Shown here: piece by piece, positions 49,696 through 57,204 of the stretch
Numbering within the stretch: position 1 is the stretch's first letter
Layout of the letters: each line of letters begins with the position of its first letter
Source of the DNA: Halosimplex amylolyticum
GTDB taxonomy: Archaea; Halobacteriota; Halobacteria; Halobacteriales; Haloarculaceae
DNA length: 64,000 nucleotides
Direction of reading: 5' to 3'
Assembly (NCBI RefSeq): GCF_051414035.1
Contig: NZ_JBLKNW010000001.1
Coordinates: 868,001 to 932,000 of the forward strand
Made by a program: the position numbers and the translations under genes
Notes under the pieces: generated by a model
What the model was told of the DNA's origin: nothing
Database searches by the model: none
Seen by the model: the letters and a program-made list of their open reading frames with translations, nothing else

Positions 49696-50705
49696 GCTTT
49701 CACCTCCGTGCGCTCGACGGCGCCCAGCGCCGCGAGCTTGTCCTCGAACTTGCCCGACGGCAGGTAGAACGTCGGGGTGTTGATCGTCGCGTAGGCGGTC
49801 TCGAAGTCGGTGCCCGGCGTGTTGTCGAGGGTCCACTCGACGCGCTCTCTGATCTCGTCGGGGTCTTCGACGAGCGTGTTCTGCCCGTCGACGACGCCCA
49901 GCGCGACGTCGTCCGTGCAGCCGTACTCGCTGATGACGTACGCGTTGTCATCGTGGTTGGCGACGAAGTCGAAGCCGACTGCGTCGATATCCGCGTCGAG
50001 CAGGTGGGCGTACACCTTCTCGTCGATGCCGCCGTCGCCACCGTGGGACTCCCAGTAGGTGTGGGCGACCACGTCGGCGTCCGCGGCCTGTGCCACGGTG
50101 TCGATGGCCTCGCTGGCGCGCTCGTCGGCGTCGTCGCCGGGCGGCGACTCCAGCAGCGAGGGTTCGAGCAGGAACAGCGTCTCGACGTCGGGGAACTGCT
50201 CGGCCTCGGCGGCGAGGAAGTCGGCGAGCGCCGAGAGGAAGGCGGCGTCGTCGTCGTAGTGCTTGTCCGTCGCCAGTCGCGAGAGCGTGTACGGGCCGGG
50301 GAGGACGGCGTTCAGGCCGTCGTCGGTGAGGTCGGCGGCGGCTTCCAGTTCGTGCGCGACGTCACCGGTCGCGGCGAGGTCGTCGGTCACCACCGGCTCC
50401 CGGTAGAAGTTGTTGTTGTCGAAGTAGCGGACGATGCCGCGCGTCTCGACGGCGTCGGCCACCGAGAGGGGGTGAGTGAGCATGTCGTCCCACCGGAGCT
50501 GGCCCTCGACCGGCAGGTCGAGGCCGGCCTCGGTCTGCAGGCCGACGATCTCCTCACGTGCGCGGTCGTAGGCGTCGGTGATCGCCGGGCTCTCGTCGCC
50601 GGAGACCAGACCGCCCTTCTGTCGTCCCTTCAGATCCGCGAGTTCGTCCTTGGCCCAGTCCGGCAGCGGGAACAGACCGGGCGTCGTGGAAACTACCTCC
50701 GTCAT
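49692..50705 (-). CDS. MetE-like paralogue lacking the second zinc cysteine
   Basis: 337 residues, homologous to the downstream MetE barrel (TTPGLFPLPDWAKDELADLK, AVLPGPYTLSRLATDK, TLFLLEPSLLESPPGDD). The zinc-site positions read VVAHTYWESHG instead of HVCYG, and no PDCGLK motif is seen, so methyl transfer to homocysteine is unlikely on its own. It may act as the methyl-donor-binding half of a split MetE. Start at 50705 is preferred because the A/T-rich AAATATTATAG on the minus strand (about 50730-50742) then lies about 30 bases upstream; the ATG at 50723 would sit too close. Confidence 0.8.
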   Translation of the reverse strand: MTEVVSTTPGLFPLPDWAKDELADLKGRQKGGLVSGDESPAITDAYDRAREEIVGLQTEAGLDLPVEGQLRWDDMLTHPLSVADAVETRGIVRYFDNNNFYREPVVTDDLAATGDVAHELEAAADLTDDGLNAVLPGPYTLSRLATDKHYDDDAAFLSALADFLAAEAEQFPDVETLFLLEPSLLESPPGDDADERASEAIDTVAQAADADVVAHTYWESHGGDGGIDEKVYAHLLDADIDAVGFDFVANHDDNAYVISEYGCTDDVALGVVDGQNTLVEDPDEIRERVEWTLDNTPGTDFETAYATINTPTFYLPSGKFEDKLAALGAVERTEVKA

Positions 50706-50727
50706 TGAACCGAGGTACGACATGACG

Positions 50728-50745
50728 CCCTATAATATTTCTCAT
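50728..50745 (-). promoter_or_regulatory. Promoter of the MetE pair
   Basis: Reading the minus strand, GAGAAATATTATAGG is the most A/T-rich stretch near this gene pair and fits a TATA box about 30 bases before the start at 50705. Confidence 0.5.
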
Positions 50746-50834
50746 CTACTTTGATGTTCAGTAGTTATTTCGCAGAGTCGCTGGACTGGGGATCAGCCGG
50801 TGTTCGGTCATCAGACGAGTACCGTCGTTCGCTC

Positions 50835-51260
50835 TCAGACGTCGAACGACCGGCCGCTCCAGCGGTCGACGGCGAGTTCGAACGGGGTCACGTCGGTCGC
50901 GTCGCTCCACCGGACGGGGTTCGGTGCGGACTGGCTGTTCCGGGCGAGCGCGGCGAACGCTGGTTCGGCGTCGTCGTAGGCCGTCTCCAACAGGCGGCCG
51001 GTGACGACGACGCTGCGCCAGACGCGCTCGTTCTCGTCGTGTTCGTAGACGGTGAATCCGACGGCTGGCGAGCGGTCCAGACAGTCGAACTTGCGGTCCG
51101 ACTCCGAACCTTCGAGTTGCACGGCGAGCACGTCAGAGGCGGTGCCGTATCCGAACGAGACGGGGATCGGGTACGGAGCCACGGGGCCGCGAAACGCGAT
51201 CACGCCGACCCCGTTGCGGGCGAGCAGGTCGGTGATCTCGTCATCGCTGAGGGGGTTCAT
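50835..51260 (-). CDS. Pyridoxamine 5'-phosphate oxidase-like FMN-binding protein
   Basis: 141 residues. It begins NPLSDDEITDLLARNGVGVI and has the split-barrel pattern PYPIPVSFGYG, then DRSPAVGFTVYEHDENERVW and VVVTGRLLE. These proteins bind FMN or F420 and are often called PPOX-like. Catalysis is uncertain. Its start is about 100 bases from the divergent hemerythrin-fusion gene, so the two may share an intergenic promoter region. Confidence 0.8.
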   Translation of the reverse strand: MNPLSDDEITDLLARNGVGVIAFRGPVAPYPIPVSFGYGTASDVLAVQLEGSESDRKFDCLDRSPAVGFTVYEHDENERVWRSVVVTGRLLETAYDDAEPAFAALARNSQSAPNPVRWSDATDVTPFELAVDRWSGRSFDV

Positions 51261-51362
51261 CCGTCCGACCGTAGCACCCGCCCGGAGTTGTGAGTGGGGG
51301 CCCGTTCCCAGCGATCGGGAACGCGGTACGGCGTTTTCAAGGATCGCCCGCGATCGGTGGGT

Positions 51363-53201
51363 ATGCAAGCGCCCTCGGACGAACAGTTCGCCGACTGGGA
51401 CGACGAGCGATACAGCACCCACATCGACCGGTTCGACGAGCAGCACAGACGCCTGTTCGGACTGCTCAACGACCTCCACGCGGCCATGGACGAGGGCCAC
51501 TCCGAGGAGGAGATCGGCGACATCCTGCGGGAACTCGAACGCTACACCGAGTACCACTTCGGGGACGAGGAGGAGTTCATGCAGGACTGCGGGTACGCCA
51601 TGGACTGCGCCGACTGCTTCTACGACCACCGCGAGATGCACGAGGGCTTCGCCACCAAGGTCGCCGAGTTCCGCGAGAAACACGAGAACGGCGAGTACGT
51701 CACGATGGAGGTGCTGACCTTCCTCCGGGACTGGCTGGACTCCCACATCGCCGCCCTCGACGAGGACCAGAACTACGCCGACTACTACCGCTCGGAGGTC
51801 GACGACGACTACGAGTACGCCCCCGGTGCACTCCGGACGGAGCGCCGCTCGGCGGTGGCAGACAGTCCCGGCGCGGACGCCGCGAACCCGGCGGACGCCG
51901 GTCCAGCGGACGAGGCCGTCTCCCCCGCTGGTCCGACCAGCGAGGGGGACCCCCTGGAGGTCCCCGACGGCTCCGTCGCGAACTGGTTCGCGTCGGTCGC
52001 CGAAACCCACGGGGACCGGACCGCCGCGCTGGTCCTCGCGGACGACGGCTACGAGGAGCGCACGTTCGCGGACCTCGACCGGCGCGCTCGCCGTGTCGCG
52101 GCGGGCCTGCTGGCGACTGACCTCGACCCCGGCGACCGTGTGGGGATCGCCGCCGATCCCAGTTACGAGTGGTCGGTTGCCGACCTGGCCTGCCAGTACG
52201 CCGGACTCGTCTCGGTCCCGCTGTTCCCATCCTTCGACGCCGACCAGACGGGTCACGCCGTCGAGCGCGTCGGTCTCGCCGGCGTCGTGAGCGCTGAGAC
52301 GCCGGGAGACGGGCCGCTGTCCGACGTGCCCGTCCGGACCGACATCGACGACCTCCCGACTGCGGACCCGGGGCAGTTACCGGGCCGCTCGGTCGGTGGG
52401 GGCGAGGTGGCGACGGTCGTGTTCGACCCCGCCGCCGCCGACCCCGAGGGACACGCGCTCGCCCATCGGTCGCTGTTGGCCGCCGCGGCGGCGCTCGAAG
52501 CCGAACTGCCGCTCGCCCCGGGCGCAACGGGGACGTGTTTCCTCCCGCTGGCGCACGTCTACCAGCGCGTCGCGGCGTACTACCTCTGGTCGACGGGCAG
52601 CGCCGTCGCGTACGCCAGGCCCGAGGGGCTCGTCGAAAGTCTCGCGGCGGTCGGCCCGTCGGTCCTCGTGGGCACTCCGGTGGTCTATCAGCGCGTCTAC
52701 GGCGCGCTCCAGGACCGCATCGGGTCGATGAACTGGATGAAACGCAAGGTCGGCGGACGCGTCGCCTCTTACGGCCGGGACAAACTGGACGGCAGCGGGA
52801 CGCCACTGAAATACGCCGCCGCGGACCGCCTCGTCTACGGACCGCTCCGCGAGGAGTTCGGACTCGCGGACCTGGAGTACGCCCTCTGTGGCGCCGGCCG
52901 CCTGGACGAGCACCTCCTGTCGCTGTTCGCCGGGTTCGGCGTCCCCGTCAGGAACCTCTATGGCACGGTGGGGACCGCCGGCGTGGGCGCGATGGCGACC
53001 CCCGAATCGTCGTTCGCGGGCACCGCCGGCCGCCCCGTGGCCGGCCTGGAGTTCGCCCACTCCGAGGACGGCGAACTGCTGGTCCGCGGCCCGACGGTGA
53101 CGGTCGGTCGACTCGGTTCGGACGGCCGGCCGGCCGAGGAGTGGTACCGGACCGGGACGGACGGCCGCGTCGAGGCGGACGGGACGGTCACGGTCGACTG
53201 A
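51363..53201 (+). CDS. Hemerythrin domain fused to a degenerate acyl-CoA synthetase-like domain
   Basis: 612 residues. Residues 1-135 are a bacteriohemerythrin: all diiron ligands are in place and in register (His28, His65, Glu69, His89, His93, His128, Asp133), plus an unusual Cys76-x5-Cys82-x2-Cys85. Residues 136-203 are an acidic linker. Residues 204-612 follow the long-chain acyl-CoA synthetase fold (LPLAHVYQRVAAYYLWSTG, LVGTPVVYQRVYGAL, AGTAGRPVAGLEF) but lack the AMP-binding P-loop: the place of YTSGTTGxPK reads VVFDPAAADPEGHA. The RTGD motif is RTGT, and the C-terminal subdomain with the catalytic Lys is missing. It probably does not adenylate and may be an O2, NO or iron sensor or a lipid-binding protein. 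Confidence 0.85.
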   Translation: MQAPSDEQFADWDDERYSTHIDRFDEQHRRLFGLLNDLHAAMDEGHSEEEIGDILRELERYTEYHFGDEEEFMQDCGYAMDCADCFYDHREMHEGFATKVAEFREKHENGEYVTMEVLTFLRDWLDSHIAALDEDQNYADYYRSEVDDDYEYAPGALRTERRSAVADSPGADAANPADAGPADEAVSPAGPTSEGDPLEVPDGSVANWFASVAETHGDRTAALVLADDGYEERTFADLDRRARRVAAGLLATDLDPGDRVGIAADPSYEWSVADLACQYAGLVSVPLFPSFDADQTGHAVERVGLAGVVSAETPGDGPLSDVPVRTDIDDLPTADPGQLPGRSVGGGEVATVVFDPAAADPEGHALAHRSLLAAAAALEAELPLAPGATGTCFLPLAHVYQRVAAYYLWSTGSAVAYARPEGLVESLAAVGPSVLVGTPVVYQRVYGALQDRIGSMNWMKRKVGGRVASYGRDKLDGSGTPLKYAAADRLVYGPLREEFGLADLEYALCGAGRLDEHLLSLFAGFGVPVRNLYGTVGTAGVGAMATPESSFAGTAGRPVAGLEFAHSEDGELLVRGPTVTVGRLGSDGRPAEEWYRTGTDGRVEADGTVTVD

Positions 53202-53250
53202 GCAGCGGTCCCGCGAGGGCTGGTCCCAGACGGTGGTCGGTGCCGCGCAG

Positions 53251-54078
53251 TTACCCCTCGGAACCGGGGCGAACTCGGGAACGGAGCCCCGATCCGTTCG
53301 ACCGCCATCGGGCGACTATAGCGGCGACGACGACGAACTGCCCGATCACGAACGCGAGCGAGCCGGGATCGATATCGAGTACCGGGATCGCCCACGTGGT
53401 CCAGTTGAACGACGTATGGACGAGGAGCATCGCGAGGAGGCTCCCGCCGGTCAGGTCGTAGAGCCAGGTCATCACGACGGCCACCATGACGATCGAGGCG
53501 ACGAAGCCCCAGATCGGTTTCTGGTAGTAGATCGTCCGCCCGGGGATATAGAACAGCGGGAGGTGCCACAGCCCCCACAGCAGCCCGAGGACGACGCTCC
53601 CACCCAGGCGTCCGGCCCGGTCGACCAGTGGTTCGAGGGCGTACCCGCGCCAGCCGAACTCCTCCTGGAGCGGCCCGCCGAGGAGCAGGATGTACCCGAA
53701 CGCGACGGGGAGGGCCACCGGCGCTCCCGCCCAGGGCGGCGTCGGGAGCCCCGCACCGGCGAAGCGAGCGTAGCCCGCGGCGACGGCGGCGACGAGCGGA
53801 AACAGGCCGAGTATCGGCACCCAGAGCCACCGGGCGAACCCGACGTCGACGGCCCTGCGAGCGAGGTCGGAGAGCCCCGCGCGCCCGCGTCGCCACGCGA
53901 CGACGACGATTCCGGCGACGGACGGGCCGAAGGCGCCCAGCGCGGGGAGAGTCGGGGAACTGCCGAGGTAGCCGGTCTCGACGAGCGCCTGCGGTCCCCA
54001 GAAGGCCCACGACCAGCCGAACGCGAGGACGAGGAAGACGCCGAACGCGACCGGAGACGATCTGTTTCCGTCACTCAT
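53251..54078 (-). CDS. CPBP-family intramembrane metalloprotease
   Basis: 275 residues with seven or eight transmembrane spans. Abi/CAAX-protease motifs are intact: PLQEEFGWRGYALEPLV (E-E-x3-R), then LLWGLWHLPLF with His, and LLVHTSFNWTTWA with the third His-containing motif. Family members cleave prenylated or transmembrane substrates; some protect against bacteriocins. It converges with the hemerythrin-fusion gene. Confidence 0.88.
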   Translation of the reverse strand: MSDGNRSSPVAFGVFLVLAFGWSWAFWGPQALVETGYLGSSPTLPALGAFGPSVAGIVVVAWRRGRAGLSDLARRAVDVGFARWLWVPILGLFPLVAAVAAGYARFAGAGLPTPPWAGAPVALPVAFGYILLLGGPLQEEFGWRGYALEPLVDRAGRLGGSVVLGLLWGLWHLPLFYIPGRTIYYQKPIWGFVASIVMVAVVMTWLYDLTGGSLLAMLLVHTSFNWTTWAIPVLDIDPGSLAFVIGQFVVVAAIVARWRSNGSGLRSRVRPGSEG

Positions 54079-54227
54079 TATGGACGAATTCGAGACCAGT
54101 TATCATCAAAGCGCGGGCCTCGCGATCTGGATCGCGCTCGAACCAACGCGGTCGACTCGGTCGGCGCGACCGCAGGACGCGCTGGAACTGACGCGGTCGA
54201 CGCGGGAAGCGCGGGCGCGGCCCGCGT

Positions 54228-54842
54228 TCAGCCGTCGTCGCGAGCGAATCGCATCACCAGCAGCGTCTCGAATGGGTGAGACTCGCTCGCCACCTGCTCG
54301 GATTCGAGGCCGTTCTCCGCCGCTAGTTCGCGCACGGCGTCGGGGTCGGTGAGCGAACTCACGAGCAGGTAGGCCGCGCCGTCGGACGCCAGCACTCGCG
54401 CCACGTCGTCGAGGAAGGGCTCGATGGCCGCGCGGCCGTCTTCGCCGCCCGACAGCGCCCGCTCCATCCAGTCGTCCCACTCCTGCTCGGGCTCTGTCGG
54501 CAGATACGGCGGGTTGAACGTCACCACGTCGAACGCGCCGTCGCGGAACGCCGTCGTGAGGTCCGCCCGTACGGCGGGAATCCCGCTGTCGGCGGCCTGG
54601 CGGCAGGCGTGGGGGTTGAGGTCCGCGCCCACCGCCTCGGCGCCCGCGTCTCGCATGCGCGCGGCGACGTATCCCGACCCGGTGCCCACGTCCAGCGCCC
54701 GGTCGCCGGCTTCGACCCGCTCGACCACCGCATCGGCGAGCAGTTTCGAGTCCTCGGCGGGCTGGTACACCTGCTCGACGTCTCGCTGGTCGGCGAGGCT
54801 CGGCGTCCCGTCTGATCCGCCGGCTCCGCGCTCGTCGGTCAT
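54228..54842 (-). CDS. HemK2-type (Mtq2-like) N5-glutamine methyltransferase
   Basis: 204 residues with no N-terminal domain. SAM-binding ALDVGTGSGYVAARM and the catalytic NPPY in VTFNPPYLPTEPEQ, then EPFLDDVARVLASDGAAYLL. This is the HemK2/PrmC-like methyltransferase that modifies the GGQ glutamine of aRF1. The conserved order KsgA-HemK2 supports the assignment. Its start overlaps the ksgA stop (ATGA). Confidence 0.9.
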   Translation of the reverse strand: MTDERGAGGSDGTPSLADQRDVEQVYQPAEDSKLLADAVVERVEAGDRALDVGTGSGYVAARMRDAGAEAVGADLNPHACRQAADSGIPAVRADLTTAFRDGAFDVVTFNPPYLPTEPEQEWDDWMERALSGGEDGRAAIEPFLDDVARVLASDGAAYLLVSSLTDPDAVRELAAENGLESEQVASESHPFETLLVMRFARDDG

Positions 54843-55771
54843 GCCGACGGGTGCTCGCCCGGTTCCCCGACCTCGCGGGCGATCGTCGCCAGGTCGGCGA
54901 ACTCCGCGGGCGTCACGTTCCCGGCGCGGCGACTCATCAGGTTCTCGTCGGCGGCCTCGACCACGGCGTCGGGGTCGCCCAGTCCGGAGATGTGCGCCGT
55001 GTTCCGGACGGCGTTGCGCATCGTCTTGCGGCGCTGGGTGAACACGGCCTTCAGGAAGTCCATGAAGAAGTCGACGTCCGGGGCCTCGTAGTCCGGGTCC
55101 CTGGGCGTCGTCCGCACGACGGCGCTCTGGACGGCCGGCGGCGGCGAGAACGCCTCTTTCGGGACGGGCTCGACGACTTCCACGTCGGCGTAGTGGCCCG
55201 CTGTCACGGAGAGGCGGCCGTAGTCCTCGGTGTCCGGTTCCGCGGCCATCCGCTCGGCGAACTCCCGCTGGAACATCAGGACGAGCGGTCGCTTCTCCGG
55301 CAACAGCCGGAAGGCCAGCTCACTTGAGGGGCCGTAGGGCAGGTTCGAGATCGAGGCCGTAAAGTCCGGGAGGTCGACTTCCAGTGCGTCGCCTTCGATC
55401 ACGGTGAGCCGGCCCTCCTCGACTTCCGCGGCGAACTCCTCGCGGAGGAAGGCCGCCAGGTCGGGGTCGCGCTCAATCGCGGTCACGCGGTCGGCGACTG
55501 CGAGCAGGCGGTCGGTCAGCGCGCCCGTCCCGGCGCCGATCTCCAGGACGTGCGAGAGGTCGACGTCGGCTTCCTCGGCGTATCCGGGCAGGCGGTCGAG
55601 CACGCGGTCGTCGACCAGGAAGTGCTGGTCGTGGTCGGGGTCGCCGCGGACGCCGGCCCGCCGCAGGAGGGCGTCGGGGTCGCGGGACCCGGTCGCCGGT
55701 TCCGGCTCCGGCCCTCCGGTCGGGGCGGTCCCCCCGTCTCCGCTCCCGTCGGTCGCGTTCTCGCCGTTCAT
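54839..55771 (-). CDS. ksgA: 16S rRNA dimethyladenosine transferase KsgA/Dim1
   Basis: 310 residues. An acidic tail-like N-terminus (about 30 residues) precedes DQHFLVDDRVLDRLPGYAEE, the SAM motif VLEIGAGTGALTDRLL, catalytic NLPYGPSSELAFRLL (N-L-P-Y) and FTQRRKTMRNAVRNTAHIS. It dimethylates two adenines near the 3' end of 16S rRNA. It overlaps DUF655 upstream and HemK2 downstream, one coupled operon. Confidence 0.95.
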   Translation of the reverse strand: MNGENATDGSGDGGTAPTGGPEPEPATGSRDPDALLRRAGVRGDPDHDQHFLVDDRVLDRLPGYAEEADVDLSHVLEIGAGTGALTDRLLAVADRVTAIERDPDLAAFLREEFAAEVEEGRLTVIEGDALEVDLPDFTASISNLPYGPSSELAFRLLPEKRPLVLMFQREFAERMAAEPDTEDYGRLSVTAGHYADVEVVEPVPKEAFSPPPAVQSAVVRTTPRDPDYEAPDVDFFMDFLKAVFTQRRKTMRNAVRNTAHISGLGDPDAVVEAADENLMSRRAGNVTPAEFADLATIAREVGEPGEHPSA

Positions 55772-56355
55772 TCCTCGTCGTTCCGGCGGGCGAAGGTCTG
55801 GTACTTCAGGTCGTCCTCGCGGATCTCTTCGAGGATGCGCTCGACGACGACCTCGCGGGGGTTGTGCAGGCCGTCGACCCGCGCTTCGAGGTCGTCGAAG
55901 CTCTCGAAGGGGCCGCGCTTGCGCTCGTCGAGGATGGCGTTGCGGAGCTTCTTCCCGATGCCCGGCAGGAGGTTCAGCTGGTGGAGCCGGAGCGTGATGG
56001 GCTGGGCGTCGTTGTAGAAGTCGACGAAACGGCGCTCCTCCTCGGAGACCAGGTCCTCGACGGCGTAGTCGAGTTCGGACTGGGCGCCACCGGGGAGGTC
56101 CTCGTACTCGGCCTCGCCCGCGCGCTCGATGTGGTCGGCCGCCCTGTCGACGACCAGATCGTCGCCGATGGAGACGTCGGCGTCGGGTGCGAGGACGACC
56201 TCGTACAGGCGGAAGTCCTCGCGCCCGAGCGCGTAGGCCAGGGGCTGTTTCTGGTACTGCGGGCGGTCGTCCTCGGTGCGGCCGTGTGCGAGAAAGTCGA
56301 GGACGACGGCCGTGGGTCCCCCCGACGCGTCGTCGCCGCGCTCGGTGTCGCTCAT
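55768..56355 (-). CDS. DUF655 helix-hairpin-helix protein
   Basis: 195 residues. An OB-like beta-rich N-terminal half (VLDFLAHGRTEDDRPQYQKQ) is followed by a helix-hairpin-helix LHQLNLLPGIGKKLRNAIL near residues 125-150, a nucleic-acid-binding motif. DUF655 is conserved in euryarchaea next to rpl21e and ksgA and is presumed to work in RNA metabolism or translation. Overlaps ksgA. Confidence 0.9.
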   Translation of the reverse strand: MSDTERGDDASGGPTAVVLDFLAHGRTEDDRPQYQKQPLAYALGREDFRLYEVVLAPDADVSIGDDLVVDRAADHIERAGEAEYEDLPGGAQSELDYAVEDLVSEEERRFVDFYNDAQPITLRLHQLNLLPGIGKKLRNAILDERKRGPFESFDDLEARVDGLHNPREVVVERILEEIREDDLKYQTFARRNDEE

Positions 56356-56426
56356 GACAGACGAATAGGGCGAGACGGAACTTAAACCCCCGCAGTCGGG
56401 TGGTCGCGGGAAAATCGCGGTCGGAG

Positions 56427-56783
56427 TCAGACGTACTTGGCGACGACTTCGAGGATGGCGTCGAGTTCGTCGCCCGAGAGCGTGAACCGCTCCTGGGCGT
56501 AGATGGCCCGCAGTTCGTCGCGGTCCTGCGGTCGCAGGTTCGCGATCTTGTAGGCCGTCGGCTCGTCGACCTTCTCGAGTTCGAGCAGTTCGTCGACGAA
56601 CTCCAGCGACTCCTCGGCGTCGAGCACGGCGAAGCGGTTGACGTGCTCGATGGCGCGCGCGAGCTCGTAGCGCATCTCGCGGTCCTCGTCGGCCGCCCGC
56701 TCGCGTTCGAGCTCCGCGAGGATGTCCTTGGTCTCGGCGACCGTGAGGAACTCTTCGTCGACCTTCTCTTTGAAGATCGTCAT
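56427..56783 (-). CDS. rpoF: DNA-directed RNA polymerase subunit Rpo4 (RpoF)
   Basis: 118 residues, the archaeal Rpb4 homologue: KEKVDEEFLTVAETKDILAE, RAIEHVNRFAVLDAEESLEF and the C-terminal LSGDELDAILEVVAKYV. It forms the stalk with Rpo7 and is involved in initiation and termination. Its start overlaps the rpl21e stop by four bases. Confidence 0.94.
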   Translation of the reverse strand: MTIFKEKVDEEFLTVAETKDILAELERERAADEDREMRYELARAIEHVNRFAVLDAEESLEFVDELLELEKVDEPTAYKIANLRPQDRDELRAIYAQERFTLSGDELDAILEVVAKYV

Positions 56784-57070
56784 GCCTGGCTGCGGATGTG
56801 GGCCGGCTTGACGATGAGCGTCTTCTCCGTGCCGCCGTCGACGATAGCGACCTTGTACGCGGCGCCCTGCTCGCCGACGACCTCACCGGTCCGACCGTCG
56901 AAGCGCGGGTGGTAGCGACCTTCCGGAACGCTCGGGTCGATCTTCAGGTGGACTTTCTCGCCGACCTCGTACTCCGCGACCGCTCGCTGGGGCGGGGAGG
57001 TCCCGCTCTCTCGGGGCTTGTTTCGGAGCTTCTTGCGCGTCTTCTTCTGGGGTCCGTTGGAGTTGGGCAT
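56780..57070 (-). CDS. rpl21e: 50S ribosomal protein L21e (eL21)
   Basis: 96 residues. PNSNGPQKKTRKKLRNKPRE at the N-terminus, VGEKVHLKIDPSVPEGRYHP and FDGRTGEVVGEQGAAYKV are diagnostic of eL21, an archaeal/eukaryotic protein of the central protuberance. It is first gene of the operon rpl21e-rpo4-DUF655-ksgA-hemK2. Two identical TATA-containing repeats lie upstream. Confidence 0.96.
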   Translation of the reverse strand: MPNSNGPQKKTRKKLRNKPRESGTSPPQRAVAEYEVGEKVHLKIDPSVPEGRYHPRFDGRTGEVVGEQGAAYKVAIVDGGTEKTLIVKPAHIRSQA

Positions 57071-57087
57071 TCGTGCGGTTCCGTTAT

Positions 57088-57105
57088 CCGGTCACGCTTA
57101 TAAAA
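57088..57105 (-). promoter_or_regulatory. Proximal promoter copy of the rpl21e operon
   Basis: An 18-base segment repeated exactly at 57128-57145. On the minus strand it reads TTTTATAAGCGTGACCGG, with a perfect TATA box about 30 bases before the rpl21e start at 57070. Confidence 0.75.
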
Positions 57106-57127
57106 CGTGCGTTACGCTGCCGTCAAC

Positions 57128-57145
57128 CCGGTCACGCTTATAAAA
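57128..57145 (-). promoter_or_regulatory. Distal duplicate promoter copy of the rpl21e operon
   Basis: Identical to 57088-57105 and 40 bases further from the gene. It would initiate near 57115 and give a leader of about 45 bases. The flanks of the two copies differ, so only the promoter-sized core is duplicated or maintained. Confidence 0.7.
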
Positions 57146-57204
57146 TGAGTGGGACGCGGCGGGTAGCTCGGCCGCCCTGACCGGGCGCCGCCCCCGGTCG
57201 CGGC

